Assembly (NCBI RefSeq): GCF_004135385.1
Contig: NZ_CP035493.1
Location: 2,459,440 to 2,523,439 of the forward strand
Direction: 5' to 3'
DNA: 64,000 nucleotides
DNA from: Xylanimonas protaetiae
GTDB lineage: Bacteria; Actinomycetota; Actinomycetes; Actinomycetales; Cellulomonadaceae
Positions 27,723 through 37,245 of this stretch are shown in pieces; the stretch's first letter is position 1; each line of letters begins with the position of its first letter. A program made the position numbers and the translations under genes. The notes below the pieces were generated by a model, which made no database searches, was not told the DNA's origin, and saw nothing but the letters and a program-made list of their open reading frames with translations.

Positions 27723-28289
27723 ATGGCAGCGCCAGACGAGCGGAAGAGCTCACCCGGTTCCGCGACCGCCGAGGCGGTGCACCGCGTGGTGGCGCCGGCC
27801 GTCGACGCCGAGGGGCTCTACCTCGAGGCTGTGACGGTGTCCCGCGCCGGGGCGCGCTCGGTGGTCCGCGTGACGGTGGACCTGCCGGAGGACGAGGTCG
27901 GCTCGCTGGGCTCGGACGCCCTGGACGCCGTCTCGCGCGCGATCTCCGCGGCGCTCGACGCCGACGACGTCGTGCCCGGTGTGTACGTGCTCGAGGTCTC
28001 GACGCCGGGCACGTCCCGGCCGTTGACCGAGCTGCGCCACTTCAGGCGGGCGCGGACGCGCCTCGTGACGCTCACGCTGACCGACGGCGGCGAGGCCACG
28101 GGCCGCCTCGAGGACGTGACCGCGAGCCCGGACGGCGACGAGCTCCTGCTCGACGACGGCACGCGCGTGCCGGTCGCCGCGGTGCGCCGCGGGCGCGTGG
28201 AGGTCGAGCTCAAGCGGATCGACGACGCCGACCTCGGCCCTGAGATTGATGACGACGACGCGGGCGACGCTCGCACCCAGGAGGGCTGA
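27723..28289 (+). CDS. rimP: Ribosome maturation factor RimP
   Basis: A 188-residue RimP, a 30S assembly factor. The N-terminal alpha/beta domain contains [18 protein letters not shown] and [11 protein letters not shown]; the central [20 protein letters not shown] is the family signature; the C-terminal SH3-like half follows ([10 protein letters not shown]). The ATG follows GGGAGGCAG. The acidic tail ([15 protein letters not shown]) is specific to this lineage. It begins the rimP-nusA-ylxR-infB-rbfA-truB block, the standard translation/transcription cluster, and ends one base before nusA's start. Confidence 0.95.
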   Translation: MAAPDERKSSPGSATAEAVHRVVAPAVDAEGLYLEAVTVSRAGARSVVRVTVDLPEDEVGSLGSDALDAVSRAISAALDADDVVPGVYVLEVSTPGTSRPLTELRHFRRARTRLVTLTLTDGGEATGRLEDVTASPDGDELLLDDGTRVPVAAVRRGRVEVELKRIDDADLGPEIDDDDAGDARTQEG

Positions 28290-28290
28290 C

Positions 28291-29325
28291 ATGGAGATCG
28301 ACATGACCACGCTGAGGCTGCTCGAGCGTGAGCGGGACATCAGCCTGGACGTGCTGGTCGAGGCGATCGAGTCGGCGCTGCTGTCCGCCTACCACCGCAC
28401 GCCCGACGCCTACGTCAAGGCGCGCGTCGAGGTGGACCGCCGCTCGGGCCACGTGACGGTGTGGGCGCGCGAGGAGATCCGCACCCCGGACCCGTCCGAC
28501 CCGGAGGGCCGCCCGCTCGTCGAGCTCGGCCCCGAGTTCGAGCACACGCCGAGCGACTTCGGCCGCATCGCCACCGCCACGGCCCGCCAGGTCATCGTCC
28601 AGCGCCTGCGCGACGCCGAGGACGACCAGGTGCTCGGCATGTTCCGCGGCAAGGAGGGCGAGGTCATCTCGGGCGTCATCCAGCAGGGCCGCGACCCGCG
28701 CGTCGTCATGGTCGACATCGGTGGCACGGAGGCCGTGCTGCCGCCGCACGAGCAGGTGCCCACCGAGGAGTACGTGCACGGCGAGCGCCTGCGCGCCTAC
28801 GTCGTCGAGGTCGCCCGCGGCGCGAAGGGTGCCCAGGTGACCCTGAGCCGCACGCACCCCGGCCTGGTCCGCAAGCTCTTCGAGCTCGAGGTCCCGGAGA
28901 TCGCCGACGGCTCGGTCGAGATCACGGCGATCGCCCGCGAGGCGGGGCACCGCTCCAAGGTCGCCGTGCGCTCGCGCGTCCAGGGCCTGTCGGCCAAGGG
29001 CGCCTGCATCGGCCCGATGGGCGCCCGCGTGCGGGCCGTCATGACGGAGCTGCACGGCGAGAAGATCGACATCATCGACCACTACGACGACCCGGCCAGG
29101 TTCGTCGGCGAGGCGCTCTCCCCGGCGCGCGTGACGTCGGTCACCGTCGTCGACGAGGACGCGCGCGCCGCACGCGCCGTCGTGCCGGACTACCAGCTCT
29201 CGCTCGCGATCGGCAAGGAAGGGCAGAACGCCCGCCTGGCCGCGAAGCTCACCGGCTGGCGGATCGACATCCGCTCCGACGAGGCCGTCGACCCGGCACC
29301 CGCGGCGGGTGCCGACGCCTCGTGA
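28291..29325 (+). CDS. nusA: Transcription termination/antitermination factor NusA
   Basis: A 344-residue NusA. An N-terminal RNA-polymerase-binding domain ([17 protein letters not shown]) leads to an S1 domain (about 110-185, [20 protein letters not shown]), then KH1 with [16 protein letters not shown] and KH2 with [19 protein letters not shown]. There are no C-terminal acidic repeats, as expected outside Proteobacteria. NusA modulates pausing, termination and rRNA antitermination. The ATG follows AGGAGGG inside the rimP end; the stop overlaps the ylxR GTG start (GTGA). Confidence 0.96.
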   Translation: MEIDMTTLRLLERERDISLDVLVEAIESALLSAYHRTPDAYVKARVEVDRRSGHVTVWAREEIRTPDPSDPEGRPLVELGPEFEHTPSDFGRIATATARQVIVQRLRDAEDDQVLGMFRGKEGEVISGVIQQGRDPRVVMVDIGGTEAVLPPHEQVPTEEYVHGERLRAYVVEVARGAKGAQVTLSRTHPGLVRKLFELEVPEIADGSVEITAIAREAGHRSKVAVRSRVQGLSAKGACIGPMGARVRAVMTELHGEKIDIIDHYDDPARFVGEALSPARVTSVTVVDEDARAARAVVPDYQLSLAIGKEGQNARLAAKLTGWRIDIRSDEAVDPAPAAGADAS

Positions 29326-29720
29326 CGGAGGCGGGCCGGACGTCGTCGTCGTCGGTCCCGGTGCCCGGGAAGTCCCCGGTGCGCGCTAGACTGTCGGCGA
29401 CCGGGCCGCGCGCCCAGGATCCTGCACATTCCCGCACCCCCTCACCGGCACCCGCTGCCGGCCCGGTGCGCACGTGCGTCGGATGCCGGGAGCGTGACCT
29501 GCGGTCGGCACTCCTGAGGCTGGTCCTCGTGCCGGACGCCGGACCCGAGGAACCTCGGGTCGTGGTGGACGAGCGCAAGGCCCTGCCAGGGCGCGGCGCC
29601 TGGGTCCACCCCACCACCGCGTGCCTGGACCTCGCCGTCCGACGGCGGGCCGTGCCGCGCGCTCTGCGCGTGACCGCCCCGCTGGACCTGACGCGTGTCC
29701 GGGAAAGCCTGGAGCGCTGA
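29322..29720 (+). CDS. ylxR: YlxR/RnpM RNA-binding protein
   Basis: A 132-residue protein if read from the GTG that overlaps the nusA stop. The YlxR family core is [11 protein letters not shown] near residue 47, then LLRLVLVPD, and GRGAWVHPT, the usual GRGAY/W signature. The family binds RNA; in Bacillus the protein (RnpM) contacts RNase P. The 45-residue Ser/Pro-rich N-terminus is unusual, and a later GTG (for example 29379 or 29464) could be the true start; no clear ribosome site decides it. It sits in its standard place between nusA and infB. Confidence 0.88.
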   Translation: MTEAGRTSSSSVPVPGKSPVRARLSATGPRAQDPAHSRTPSPAPAAGPVRTCVGCRERDLRSALLRLVLVPDAGPEEPRVVVDERKALPGRGAWVHPTTACLDLAVRRRAVPRALRVTAPLDLTRVRESLER

Positions 29721-29731
29721 CCGATTCCCGA

Positions 29732-29749
29732 CCGGGGCCCGAGCCCCGG
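29732..29749 (+). terminator. Short hairpin in the infB leader
   Basis: Arms CCGGGGC and GCCCCGG around a CCGA loop, 11 bases after the ylxR stop. It could be a weak attenuator or a processing site. The 157-base gap also carries the odd AGTACTCAGTACT at 29820-29832. Confidence 0.35.
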
Positions 29750-29877
29750 CCGCACCACGTGTACGTCGAGAAGGAAGCGGGTTCGAAGCCGATGGGCACC
29801 CGATGAGTCCCCAGCGATGAGTACTCAGTACTAACGACGGTCCACCCTGTCCCGGGGAGGGCCGAGACAGGAGAGAT

Positions 29878-32799
29878 GTGGCGAAGGTCCGCGTGCACGA
29901 GCTTGCCAAGGAGCTCGGCGTGACTAGCAAGGCCCTGCTGGATGATCTGAAGTCCGCAGGAGAGTTCGTCCGGTCGGCGTCGTCGACGCTGGAGGCACCG
30001 GTCGAGCGCATGATGCGCGAGAAGCACAAGAGCAGCGCTGCGCCCGCGGCGGCGCCTGCTGCTCCTGCGCCGAAGGCTGCGGCTCCGGCCGCTCCCGTCC
30101 CGACGCCGGCCCGTCCGGCTCCCGCGCCCCAGGCTGCGGCTCCCGCGGCTCCGGCCGCGGCGGCTCCCGCCGCCCCGGCTCCGGCCCCCGCGCCTGCCCC
30201 GGCCCCCGCGCCGGCTGCGCAGGAGGCCCCGGCCGCTCGCCCGGCACAGCCGCGTCCCGCGGGCACGCCCGCGCCTCGCCCGGGTGCCCCGCGCCCGGCT
30301 GCGGCCCCGAGCGGTGACCGTGGCGGTCGTCCGTCCGGCCCCGGCGCCCCGCGCCCGGGCAACAACCCGTTCGCCTCGTCGCAGGGCATGCCCCGTCAGG
30401 GCGGTCGCCCCGGTGCCGGCGGTGCCGGTGAGCGCACCCCGCGTCCGGGCAACAACCCCTTCGCGACCAGCCAGGGGATGCCGCGCCCGGGCCAGCGCCC
30501 CGATCGTGACGCAGCCCGCAACGACAACGCTCCCGCGGCTGCGGCCGGTGCCGGCGAGCGTCCGGGCGGTCCCCGTCCCGGTGGTCCCCGTCCGGGTGGC
30601 CCGCGTCCCGCGGCGCCGCGTCCCGGTGGCGGCCCGCGCCCGAACCCGGGCATGATGCCCGGCCGCACCTCGATGCCGCGTCCGGGCGACCGCCCGGCCG
30701 GTGCGGGCGCGGGCGCCGGTGGTCGTGGTCGTCCCGGCGGTGGCGGCGGCTACGGCGGCCGTCCCGGTGGTGGCGGTCCCGGCGGCGCGCCCGGTGGCGG
30801 CGGCGGTTTCGCCGGCCGTCCCGGTGGCGGCGGCGGTCGCCCCGGTGGTGCCGGTCGTGGTTCCACGCAGGGTGCGTTCGGCCGTGCAGGCGGTCGTCCG
30901 GTCCGTGGGCGGAAGTCGAAGCGTGCGAAGCGCCAGGAGTTCGAGGCGATGCAGGCGCCGTCGCTGGGCGGCGTGTCCGTCCCGCGCGGCAACGGCTCGA
31001 CCACGATCCGCCTGCGTCAGGGCTCGTCCCTGAACGACTTCGCCGACAAGATCGACGCGAACCCCGCGTCGCTCGTCACGGTGCTGTTCCACCTCGGTGA
31101 GATGGCCACGGCGACGCAGTCGCTCGACGAGGCGACGTTCGGCGTCCTCGGCGAGGAGCTGGGCTACAAGATCGAGATGGTCTCGGCCGAGGAGGAGGAC
31201 CGCGAGCTGCTCGGGGCCTTCGACATCGACCTGGACGCCGAGCTCGAGGCCGAGGGCGACGAGGACCTGCAGCCGCGTCCGCCGGTCGTGACCGTCATGG
31301 GTCACGTCGACCACGGCAAGACCAAGCTCCTCGACGCCATCCGTCGCACGGACGTCGTCGCGGGCGAGGCCGGTGGCATCACGCAGCACATCGGTGCGTA
31401 CCAGATCCGCACGGAGCACGAGGGCGTCGAGCGCGCCATCACGTTCATCGACACCCCGGGTCACGAGGCGTTCACCGCCATGCGTGCCCGTGGTGCCCAG
31501 GTCACGGACATCGCGATCCTCGTGGTCGCGGCCGACGACGGCGTGATGCCGCAGACCATCGAGGCGCTCAACCACGCCCAGGCGGCCGGTGTGCCGATCG
31601 TGGTCGCGGTCAACAAGGTGGACAAGGAGTCGGCGAACCCGGCGAAGATCCGCCAGCAGCTCACCGAGTACAACCTGGTGGCCGAGGAGTACGGCGGCGA
31701 CACCATGTTCGTCGACGTCTCGGCGAAGAACCGCATCGGCATCGACAGCCTCCTCGAGGCCGTCCTGCTCACCGCGGACGCCGCGCTCGACCTGCGCGCC
31801 AACCCGGACAAGGACGCGCGCGGTGTCGCGATCGAGGCCAACCTCGACCGCGGCCGCGGTGCCGTGGCCACCGTCCTGGTGCAGTCCGGCACGCTCGAGG
31901 TCGGCGACGCGATCGTCGCGGGCACGGCCCACGGCCGTGTGCGTGCGATGTTCGACGAGCACGGCGAGTCCGTGACCGCCGCCGAGCCGGCGCGCCCGGT
32001 CCAGGTGCTGGGTCTGTCGTCGGTGCCGAGCGCCGGTGACACGTTCCTGGTGGCCCCGGACGAGCGCACCGCCCGTCAGATCGCCGAGAAGCGCGAGGCC
32101 GCCGAGCGTGCCGCCCTCCTGGCCAAGCGCCGCAAGCGCATCAGCCTCGAGGACTTCACCAAGGCTCTCGAGCAGGGCAAGGTCGAGACCCTCAACCTCA
32201 TCCTCAAGGGTGACGTCGCGGGTGCGGTCGAGGCCCTGGAGGACGCGCTGCTCAAGATCGACGTCGGCGACGAGGTGTCGCTCAACGTCATCCACCGCGG
32301 CGTCGGTGCGGTCACGCAGAACGACGTGAACCTGGCCACGGTCGACTCGGCCGTGATCATCGGCTTCAATGTCAAGTTCGGTGAGCGCGTCGAGCAGCTC
32401 GCGGAGCGCGAGGGCGTCGAGGTCAAGTTCTACTCGGTCATCTACCAGGCGATCGAGGACGTCGAGGCGTCGCTCAAGGGCATGCTCAAGCCGGAGTTCG
32501 AGGAGGTCCAGCTCGGGACCGCGGAGATCCGCCAGGTCTTCCGTTCCTCGAAGTTCGGCAACATCGCCGGTTCGATCATCCGCTCGGGCACCATCCGACG
32601 GAACTCGAAGGCGCGCGTCATGCGCGGCGGCAAGGTCGTCGGGGACAACCTGACGATCGACTCGCTGCGCCGCGAGAAGGACGACGTCACCGAGGTCCGC
32701 GAGGGCTTCGAGTGCGGTATCGGTCTCGGGTCGTACAACGACATCACCGAGGGCGACATCATCGAGACGTTCGAGATGCGCGAGAAGCCGCGCAGCTGA
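29878..32799 (+). CDS. infB: Translation initiation factor IF-2
   Basis: A 973-residue IF-2 with GTG start after CAGGAGAG. The IF2_N module ([20 protein letters not shown]) opens the protein. Residues about 55-180 are Pro/Ala-rich and 180-345 Gly/Pro/Arg-rich with GG repeats, the long disordered N-domain typical of GC-rich actinobacteria. The GTPase shows G1 GHVDHGKT at 475-482, G3 DTPGH at 525 and G4 NKVD at 579. Domains II-IV complete the C-terminal half, which ends [15 protein letters not shown]-2 delivers fMet-tRNA to the 30S subunit and promotes subunit joining. Confidence 0.97.
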   Translation: MAKVRVHELAKELGVTSKALLDDLKSAGEFVRSASSTLEAPVERMMREKHKSSAAPAAAPAAPAPKAAAPAAPVPTPARPAPAPQAAAPAAPAAAAPAAPAPAPAPAPAPAPAAQEAPAARPAQPRPAGTPAPRPGAPRPAAAPSGDRGGRPSGPGAPRPGNNPFASSQGMPRQGGRPGAGGAGERTPRPGNNPFATSQGMPRPGQRPDRDAARNDNAPAAAAGAGERPGGPRPGGPRPGGPRPAAPRPGGGPRPNPGMMPGRTSMPRPGDRPAGAGAGAGGRGRPGGGGGYGGRPGGGGPGGAPGGGGGFAGRPGGGGGRPGGAGRGSTQGAFGRAGGRPVRGRKSKRAKRQEFEAMQAPSLGGVSVPRGNGSTTIRLRQGSSLNDFADKIDANPASLVTVLFHLGEMATATQSLDEATFGVLGEELGYKIEMVSAEEEDRELLGAFDIDLDAELEAEGDEDLQPRPPVVTVMGHVDHGKTKLLDAIRRTDVVAGEAGGITQHIGAYQIRTEHEGVERAITFIDTPGHEAFTAMRARGAQVTDIAILVVAADDGVMPQTIEALNHAQAAGVPIVVAVNKVDKESANPAKIRQQLTEYNLVAEEYGGDTMFVDVSAKNRIGIDSLLEAVLLTADAALDLRANPDKDARGVAIEANLDRGRGAVATVLVQSGTLEVGDAIVAGTAHGRVRAMFDEHGESVTAAEPARPVQVLGLSSVPSAGDTFLVAPDERTARQIAEKREAAERAALLAKRRKRISLEDFTKALEQGKVETLNLILKGDVAGAVEALEDALLKIDVGDEVSLNVIHRGVGAVTQNDVNLATVDSAVIIGFNVKFGERVEQLAEREGVEVKFYSVIYQAIEDVEASLKGMLKPEFEEVQLGTAEIRQVFRSSKFGNIAGSIIRSGTIRRNSKARVMRGGKVVGDNLTIDSLRREKDDVTEVREGFECGIGLGSYNDITEGDIIETFEMREKPRS

Positions 32800-32816
32800 C
32801 AACGTCTGACCTACGA

Positions 32817-32853
32817 CGGCGGCCCGGGAGTCCTCTGGACGCCCGGGCCGCCG
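32817..32853 (+). terminator. Hairpin between infB and rbfA
   Basis: Twelve-base arms (32817-32828 and 32842-32853), extended inside by GTCC/GGAC, begin 18 bases after the infB stop. It probably lowers read-through into rbfA. Confidence 0.65.
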
Positions 32854-32879
32854 CCGTCATAACGCAGAAAGGAACGGTC

Positions 32880-33458
32880 ATGAACGCCGAGAACCCGCGT
32901 GCCAAGCGGCTCGCCGACCGCATCAAGGTCATCGTCGCGCAGCTGCTCGACACCCGGATCAAGGACCCGCGCCTCGGGTTCGTCACCGTCACCGACGTCC
33001 GGGTGACGGGCGACCTCCAGCAGGCGTCGGTCTTCTACACCGTCTACGGCTCCGACGAGGAGCGCGCCGGCACGGCCGCCGCGCTCGAGAGCGCCAAGGG
33101 CCTGGTCCGCTCCGAGGTGGGCAAGCAGACGGGCATCCGCCTCACGCCGACCATCGAGTTCCACCTCGACACCGTCCCGGAGACGTCCGCGCACCTCACG
33201 GCGGCTCTGGACGACGCCCGACGCCGGGACGCCGAGCTCGCCTCGCTGCGCGCCGGAAAGTCCTACGCTGGCGATGCGGACCCCTACCGCAGACCGCACG
33301 AAGAGGAGGAAACGGACATGAGCGAGCCCCAGTTCGACGAGACCGCCGGCTTCGCGGGGTACGACGACGCCGAGCGGAACGCCCAGCCTGGCGCGGGTGC
33401 CGTGATCGAGAAGCTCGACGACGCGGCCGGCTTCGCCGGCTACGACGACGAGCGCTGA
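32880..33458 (+). CDS. rbfA: Ribosome-binding factor A with an added acidic C-terminal extension
   Basis: A 192-residue protein. Residues 1-120 are RbfA, a cold-shock 30S maturation factor (ENPRAKRLADRIKVIVAQLL, DPRLGFVTVTDVRV, FYTVYG, KQTGIRLTPTIEFHLD). ATG 32880 follows AGAAAGGAA. The reading frame then runs through an extra acidic tail with two copies of AGFAGYDD. A near-perfect ribosome site, AGGAGGAAA, lies in frame before Met147 (33318), so the tail may also be made as a separate 46-residue product. RbfA is normally 115-150 residues, so the extension is unusual. Confidence 0.93.
   Translation: MNAENPRAKRLADRIKVIVAQLLDTRIKDPRLGFVTVTDVRVTGDLQQASVFYTVYGSDEERAGTAAALESAKGLVRSEVGKQTGIRLTPTIEFHLDTVPETSAHLTAALDDARRRDAELASLRAGKSYAGDADPYRRPHEEEETDMSEPQFDETAGFAGYDDAERNAQPGAGAVIEKLDDAAGFAGYDDER
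33318..33458 (+). other. Possible internally initiated 46-residue product of rbfA
   Basis: ATG 33318 is preceded by AGGAGGAAACGGAC, a far better ribosome site than that of rbfA itself, yet no stop codon separates it from rbfA. The product would be acidic and repetitive (AGFAGYDD twice). Either the rbfA stop was lost and fused a small downstream gene, or two nested products exist. Confidence 0.45.
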
Positions 33459-33459
33459 G

Positions 33460-34497
33460 GTGTCGCGGCCTGCCCAGCGTGACGACGCCGCGGGGGCCCG
33501 GCCCCCGCGGCGTCCCACTGCCGCCGACGGGTTCGTCGTCGTCGACAAGCCCGCCGGGTGGACGTCGCACGACGTCGTCGGCCGGGTCCGCCGGCTGGCG
33601 GGCACCCGGAAGGTCGGCCACGCCGGAACGCTCGACCCCATGGCCACGGGCGTGCTCGTGGTCGGCGTCGGGCGGGCCACCAGGCTGCTCACGTACGTCG
33701 TCGGCGCCGACAAGGCGTACGACGCGACCATCCGCCTCGGGGTCGGAACGACGACGGACGACGCCGAGGGCGAGCCCACGGCGACCCCGGGCTACCTGCC
33801 GTCGGACGTGACCCGTCCGCCGTCGGACGCGCCCGCTGCGTCGTCTCCCGCGGAGTCGCAGGACCCGGTCGGCGACGAGATCCGCGCCGCGGTCGCCGAC
33901 CTGACCGGCGACATCCTCCAGGTCCCCACCTCGGTCTCGGCCATCAAGGTCGACGGCAGGCGCGCGTACGCGCGGGTCAGGGCAGGGGAGGAGGTCGAGC
34001 TCAAGGCCCGGCCCGTCACGGTCAGCGAGTTCACGGTCCACGCCGCGCGCCGTGCGGAGGCCGACGGCGTGCCCGTCCTCGACCTCGACGTCACCGTCGT
34101 CGTGTCGTCCGGCACGTACGTGCGCGCCCTCGCGCGCGACCTGGGCGCCGCGCTCGGCACCGCCGGGCACCTCACGGCCCTGCGCCGCACGCGGGTCGGC
34201 GGCCACACGCTCGACCAGGCCCGCACCCTGGAGGCGATGGAGGCGCAGGCCGACGCCGACGGCACGCTCGCCACGATCCCGATGGCCCAGGCGGCGGCCG
34301 CGGACCTGCCAGTCCGCGAGCTCACCGACGACGAGACGCGTGACCTGGGCTTCGGCCGCTGGGTGGCCCCGAGCGGCCAGCAGGGCACGGTCGCAGCCGT
34401 GGCACCGGACGGCGCCCTCGTCGCGCTCCTGGAGGACACGCGACGCCAGGGCCAGCCCTGGGCGAAGCCGGTCCTGGTGCTCGCCCCGGCGGTGTGA
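33460..34497 (+). CDS. truB: tRNA pseudouridine55 synthase TruB
   Basis: A 345-residue TruB, which makes the T-loop pseudouridine at tRNA position 55. The N-terminus shows DGFVVVDKPAGWTSHDVV; the catalytic aspartate is D59 in GHAGTLDPMATGVL. GRATRLLTYVVGADKAYD and SAIKVDGRRAYARVRAGEEV follow, with a C-terminal PUA-like region. The GTG start is one base after the rbfA stop; its ribosome site GAGG overlaps the stop, so coupled translation is likely. A Pro/Ser-rich insertion of about 30 residues (near residue 110-140) separates two core strands. Confidence 0.94.
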   Translation: MSRPAQRDDAAGARPPRRPTAADGFVVVDKPAGWTSHDVVGRVRRLAGTRKVGHAGTLDPMATGVLVVGVGRATRLLTYVVGADKAYDATIRLGVGTTTDDAEGEPTATPGYLPSDVTRPPSDAPAASSPAESQDPVGDEIRAAVADLTGDILQVPTSVSAIKVDGRRAYARVRAGEEVELKARPVTVSEFTVHAARRAEADGVPVLDLDVTVVVSSGTYVRALARDLGAALGTAGHLTALRRTRVGGHTLDQARTLEAMEAQADADGTLATIPMAQAAAADLPVRELTDDETRDLGFGRWVAPSGQQGTVAAVAPDGALVALLEDTRRQGQPWAKPVLVLAPAV

Positions 34498-34520
34498 CCA
34501 GGACGAGCTCGCAGGTCGCT

Positions 34521-34536
34521 GTGACCTTGCGCACAG
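34521..34536 (+). promoter_or_regulatory. CRP-like operator upstream of the Excalibur gene
   Basis: TGTGACCTTGCGCACA matches the CRP/GlxR consensus TGTGA-N6-TCACA with one mismatch and lies about 73 bases before the ATG at 34609. The flanks extend the symmetry (CGCTGTG and CACAGCG), so it could also form the truB terminator hairpin. Confidence 0.4.
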
Positions 34537-34608
34537 CGGCGGGTGAAGTCCGCTCAGGCGCCGCCCAGGCTCTCGATCGGCGGTCGCGCCGCTGCTAGGA
34601 AACTGCCC

Positions 34609-35490
34609 ATGGCAGACGCAACGGCGCAACGCAAGCCTCTCGGCATGTTCCGACGGCACAAGGTCCTGACGACGGTGGGCGGCACGGCGGCGCTCGTCGT
34701 CGCGCTGAGCATCGGGAGTGCCCTCGGCGGCGACGACGCGGCCGCGGTCGCCGCCGTCGTCGAGCAGACCCAGACGACGTCGGCGCGGATCACCACCGCG
34801 TCCGAGAACCTCCGCGCGACGCTGGCGGAGGCGCACGCCGCGGCCGACCAGGAGGGCGGGGACGCCGATCCCGTCGCCCGCGCGTCGCTGCTCGCGGCGA
34901 TCGACGCGGCAGAGGCGACCGTCGCCACGCCGCTCGCGCCCCCGACGACGGACATGTCCCTGAAGGAGGCGCAGACGGCACGCGCCGCCGCGGTCGCGCT
35001 GCTGGCCGGTCTGGGCAGCGCCGGCGACGACGTGCGCGCCGCGAGCGAGGCCGTGAACGCCGCGGCGGGCAAGGCGGTGGCCGAGAAGAGAGCGGCAGAG
35101 CAGGCGGCCGCAGAGCAGGCTGCTGCGGAGCAGGCTGCTGCTGAGAGGGCCGCGGCGGAGAAGGCGGCCGCGGAGAAGGCCGCGGCGGAGAAGGCGGCCG
35201 CTGAGAAGGCTGCTGCTAGCAAGGCCGCTACCGACAAGGCCGCGGCCGACAAGGCTGCGGCGCAGAAGGCTGCAGCCGACAAGGCCGCCTCCGAGAGGAA
35301 GGCCGCCGACGACGCTGCGGCCGTGCAGGGATCCGGCTCCTCGGGCGAGGGCAAGTCCTCCTACGCGAACTGCGCCGACGTCTGGGCGACCATCGGCCGT
35401 CCGATCCTGCCGACCGACCCTGGCTACACCAGCGGTCACGGCAAGCTCGACGGGAACAGCGACGGCGTGGGGTGCGAGAAGCGCCCCTGA
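34609..35490 (+). CDS. Membrane-anchored protein with Ala/Lys coiled coil and Excalibur domain
   Basis: A 293-residue protein. After a short cytoplasmic start (MADATAQRKPLGMFRRHK) one membrane helix (VLTTVGGTAALVVALSIGSAL) anchors it. Residues about 50-150 are helical; about 155-245 consist of five-residue units such as AAAEK and AAAEQ repeated many times, predicted to form a long charged helix or coiled coil. The last 42 residues are an Excalibur calcium-binding domain (YANCADVW, then LDGNSDGVGCE) with two conserved cysteines. The function is unknown; it is probably surface-exposed. ATG 34609 follows AGGAAA. Confidence 0.85.
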   Translation: MADATAQRKPLGMFRRHKVLTTVGGTAALVVALSIGSALGGDDAAAVAAVVEQTQTTSARITTASENLRATLAEAHAAADQEGGDADPVARASLLAAIDAAEATVATPLAPPTTDMSLKEAQTARAAAVALLAGLGSAGDDVRAASEAVNAAAGKAVAEKRAAEQAAAEQAAAEQAAAERAAAEKAAAEKAAAEKAAAEKAAASKAATDKAAADKAAAQKAAADKAASERKAADDAAAVQGSGSSGEGKSSYANCADVWATIGRPILPTDPGYTSGHGKLDGNSDGVGCEKRP

Positions 35491-35598
35491 GGCACCAGGG
35501 GTTCGTGCGCAGGACTCGCCGGGCCCTGCCGCCCGTTGCGTACCCTGGGACGACGTCGACAGTCGTCGGCGAGCAAGCACGAACCGAGGAGCACGCGC

Positions 35599-36591
35599 GT
35601 GCAGGTGTGGCATGACCTGGGCCAGGCCGCGGAGGCCTTCGCCGCCGGGGTGGGGCAGGACGGGCACACGTCGTCGGTCGTGACGATCGGCAACTTCGAC
35701 GGCGTGCACCGCGGGCACCAGGCCGTGCTCGGCCGCGTCGTGGGCCTGGCCCGCGCCGACGGTCGCGCCGCGGTGGCCGTCACGTTCGACCCGCATCCCG
35801 CGCAGGTGCACCGGCCCGCGGACGCGCCCGCGCTCCTGACGGGCCTCGCCGACAAGCTCGACCTGCTGGCGCGGACGGGCCTGGACGCCGTCCTCGTGGT
35901 CCCGTACACGCTCGACCTCGCCGACCTGACGCCGGACGAGTTCGTGACGCGCTACCTGGTCGAGGCGCTGCGGGCGCGCACGATCGTCGTCGGGCACGAC
36001 GTGCGGTTCGGCAAGGGCAACAGCGGCACGCTCGCGACGATGGTCGAGCTCGGCGGCCAGCACGGCTTCGAGGTCGTCGCGGTCGATGACGTCGGCGTGT
36101 CCCGCCTGCGGACGCCGGGTGGCAGCGCCCGCTGGTCGAGCTCCGCGGGGCGGCTCCTGCTCGCGGAGGGCGACGTCGCGGGCGCCGCGGCGATCCTCGG
36201 GCGTCCCCACCGCCTGCGCGGCGTCGTCGTGCACGGTGACGCCCGTGGCCGCCAGCTCGGCTTCCCGACGGCGAACCTCGGCCGCATCAGCGGCATGGTC
36301 CCCGCCGACGGCGTCTACGCCGGCCGTCTGCTGCGCCCCACGCTCCCGCCGGACCACCCCGACCGGGTGCTGCCCGCCGCGGTCTCCGTGGGCACGAACC
36401 CCACGTTCGACGGCGTCGACCGCCGCGTCGAGGCGTACGTCCTCGACCGCGACGACCTCGACCTGTACGACGAGGAGGTCGTCGTCGAGCTCGTCGACCG
36501 GCTCCGCCCGACGCTGAGGTTCGACGGCGTCGACGCGCTCGTGCGGCAGATGCACGACGACGTCGACCGGGCGCGGGAGCTCCTGCGCTGA
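35599..36591 (+). CDS. ribF: Bifunctional riboflavin kinase/FAD synthetase
   Basis: A 330-residue RibF that turns riboflavin into FMN and then FAD. The N-terminal nucleotidyltransferase domain carries GNFDGVHRGHQ (about residues 31-41), the HxGH-type motif, and VVGHDVRFGKGNSG. The C-terminal riboflavin kinase domain has LRGVVVHGDARGRQLGFPTANL and NPTF, and ends near VRQMHDDVDRARELL. GTG 35599 is chosen because CGAGGAG lies seven bases upstream. A TACCCT hexamer at 35541-35546 may be its own promoter. Confidence 0.95.
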   Translation: MQVWHDLGQAAEAFAAGVGQDGHTSSVVTIGNFDGVHRGHQAVLGRVVGLARADGRAAVAVTFDPHPAQVHRPADAPALLTGLADKLDLLARTGLDAVLVVPYTLDLADLTPDEFVTRYLVEALRARTIVVGHDVRFGKGNSGTLATMVELGGQHGFEVVAVDDVGVSRLRTPGGSARWSSSAGRLLLAEGDVAGAAAILGRPHRLRGVVVHGDARGRQLGFPTANLGRISGMVPADGVYAGRLLRPTLPPDHPDRVLPAAVSVGTNPTFDGVDRRVEAYVLDRDDLDLYDEEVVVELVDRLRPTLRFDGVDALVRQMHDDVDRARELLR

Positions 36592-36670
36592 CCCGTGGCC
36601 GCTGACCCGTGGCCGCCGTCCCGCGGCTGTGGACCGCGTCACACGGGTCGGGCCCTCCCGTCCGCGCTGG

Positions 36671-36676
36671 TAAGAT
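36671..36676 (+). promoter_or_regulatory. -10 element for rpsO
   Basis: TAAGAT, a good TAnnnT hexamer, lies about 85 bases before rpsO in a gap of 169 bases after ribF. Confidence 0.45.
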
Positions 36677-36760
36677 GACCGGGCCGTATGACGGCCGCGG
36701 ATCCAGAGCGCCCGGTGGAACAGCCCCGGTGCACCGCGCAACGACACCAAGGAGAGCCCT

Positions 36761-37030
36761 ATGCCGCTCGACTCCGCCACCAAGAAGGCGATCATGACCG
36801 AGTACGCCACCCACGAGGGTGACACCGGCTCGCCGGAGGTGCAGATCGCGCTCCTCACGCAGCGCATCAAGGACCTGACGGAGCACCTGAAGGCCCACAA
36901 GCACGACCACCACTCGCGTCGTGGCCTGCTCCTGCTGGTCGGCCAGCGCCGTCGTCTCCTGGGCTACCTCCAGAAGATCGACATCGAGCGCTACCGCTCC
37001 CTGATCGAGCGCCTCGGCCTGCGCCGCTGA
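36761..37030 (+). CDS. rpsO: 30S ribosomal protein S15
   Basis: An 89-residue S15, exactly the family length. It shows [40 protein letters not shown] and [13 protein letters not shown]15 is a primary binder of the 16S central domain. The ATG follows AAGGAGAG. It has its own promoter and a very strong terminator, and lies upstream of pnp as in most bacteria. Confidence 0.98.
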   Translation: MPLDSATKKAIMTEYATHEGDTGSPEVQIALLTQRIKDLTEHLKAHKHDHHSRRGLLLLVGQRRRLLGYLQKIDIERYRSLIERLGLRR

Positions 37031-37043
37031 CAACCTCATCACG

Positions 37044-37086
37044 CCATTCCGGCCCGGTCCCTCGCGCAGGGGCCGGGCCGGAATGG
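37044..37086 (+). terminator. Strong terminator after rpsO
   Basis: A 19-bp stem (37044-37062 with 37068-37086, one G-U) and a CGCGC loop, 14 bases after the stop codon. The remaining gap to pnp shows no further clear structure. Confidence 0.85.
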
Positions 37087-37245
37087 TGAGATGGTCCCTG
37101 CAGTACCCGAACGAATCACTCGCGCCGGGCCTCCGCCCGGTCCTCGGTAGTGGCCTCCCGACCGCCCCGCTCCTGCGGGCCTCGTCGGTGGGCCTCGATC
37201 GAAGACCGCCGGGGTCGGCGCCGTCGCTAGAGAAGGAGGGCACCC

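Noticed and set aside
29770..29800. A GGTTCGAAGCC stretch resembling a tRNA T-loop
   Set aside because: No acceptor stem, anticodon arm or D-arm can be built around it; it is part of the infB leader.
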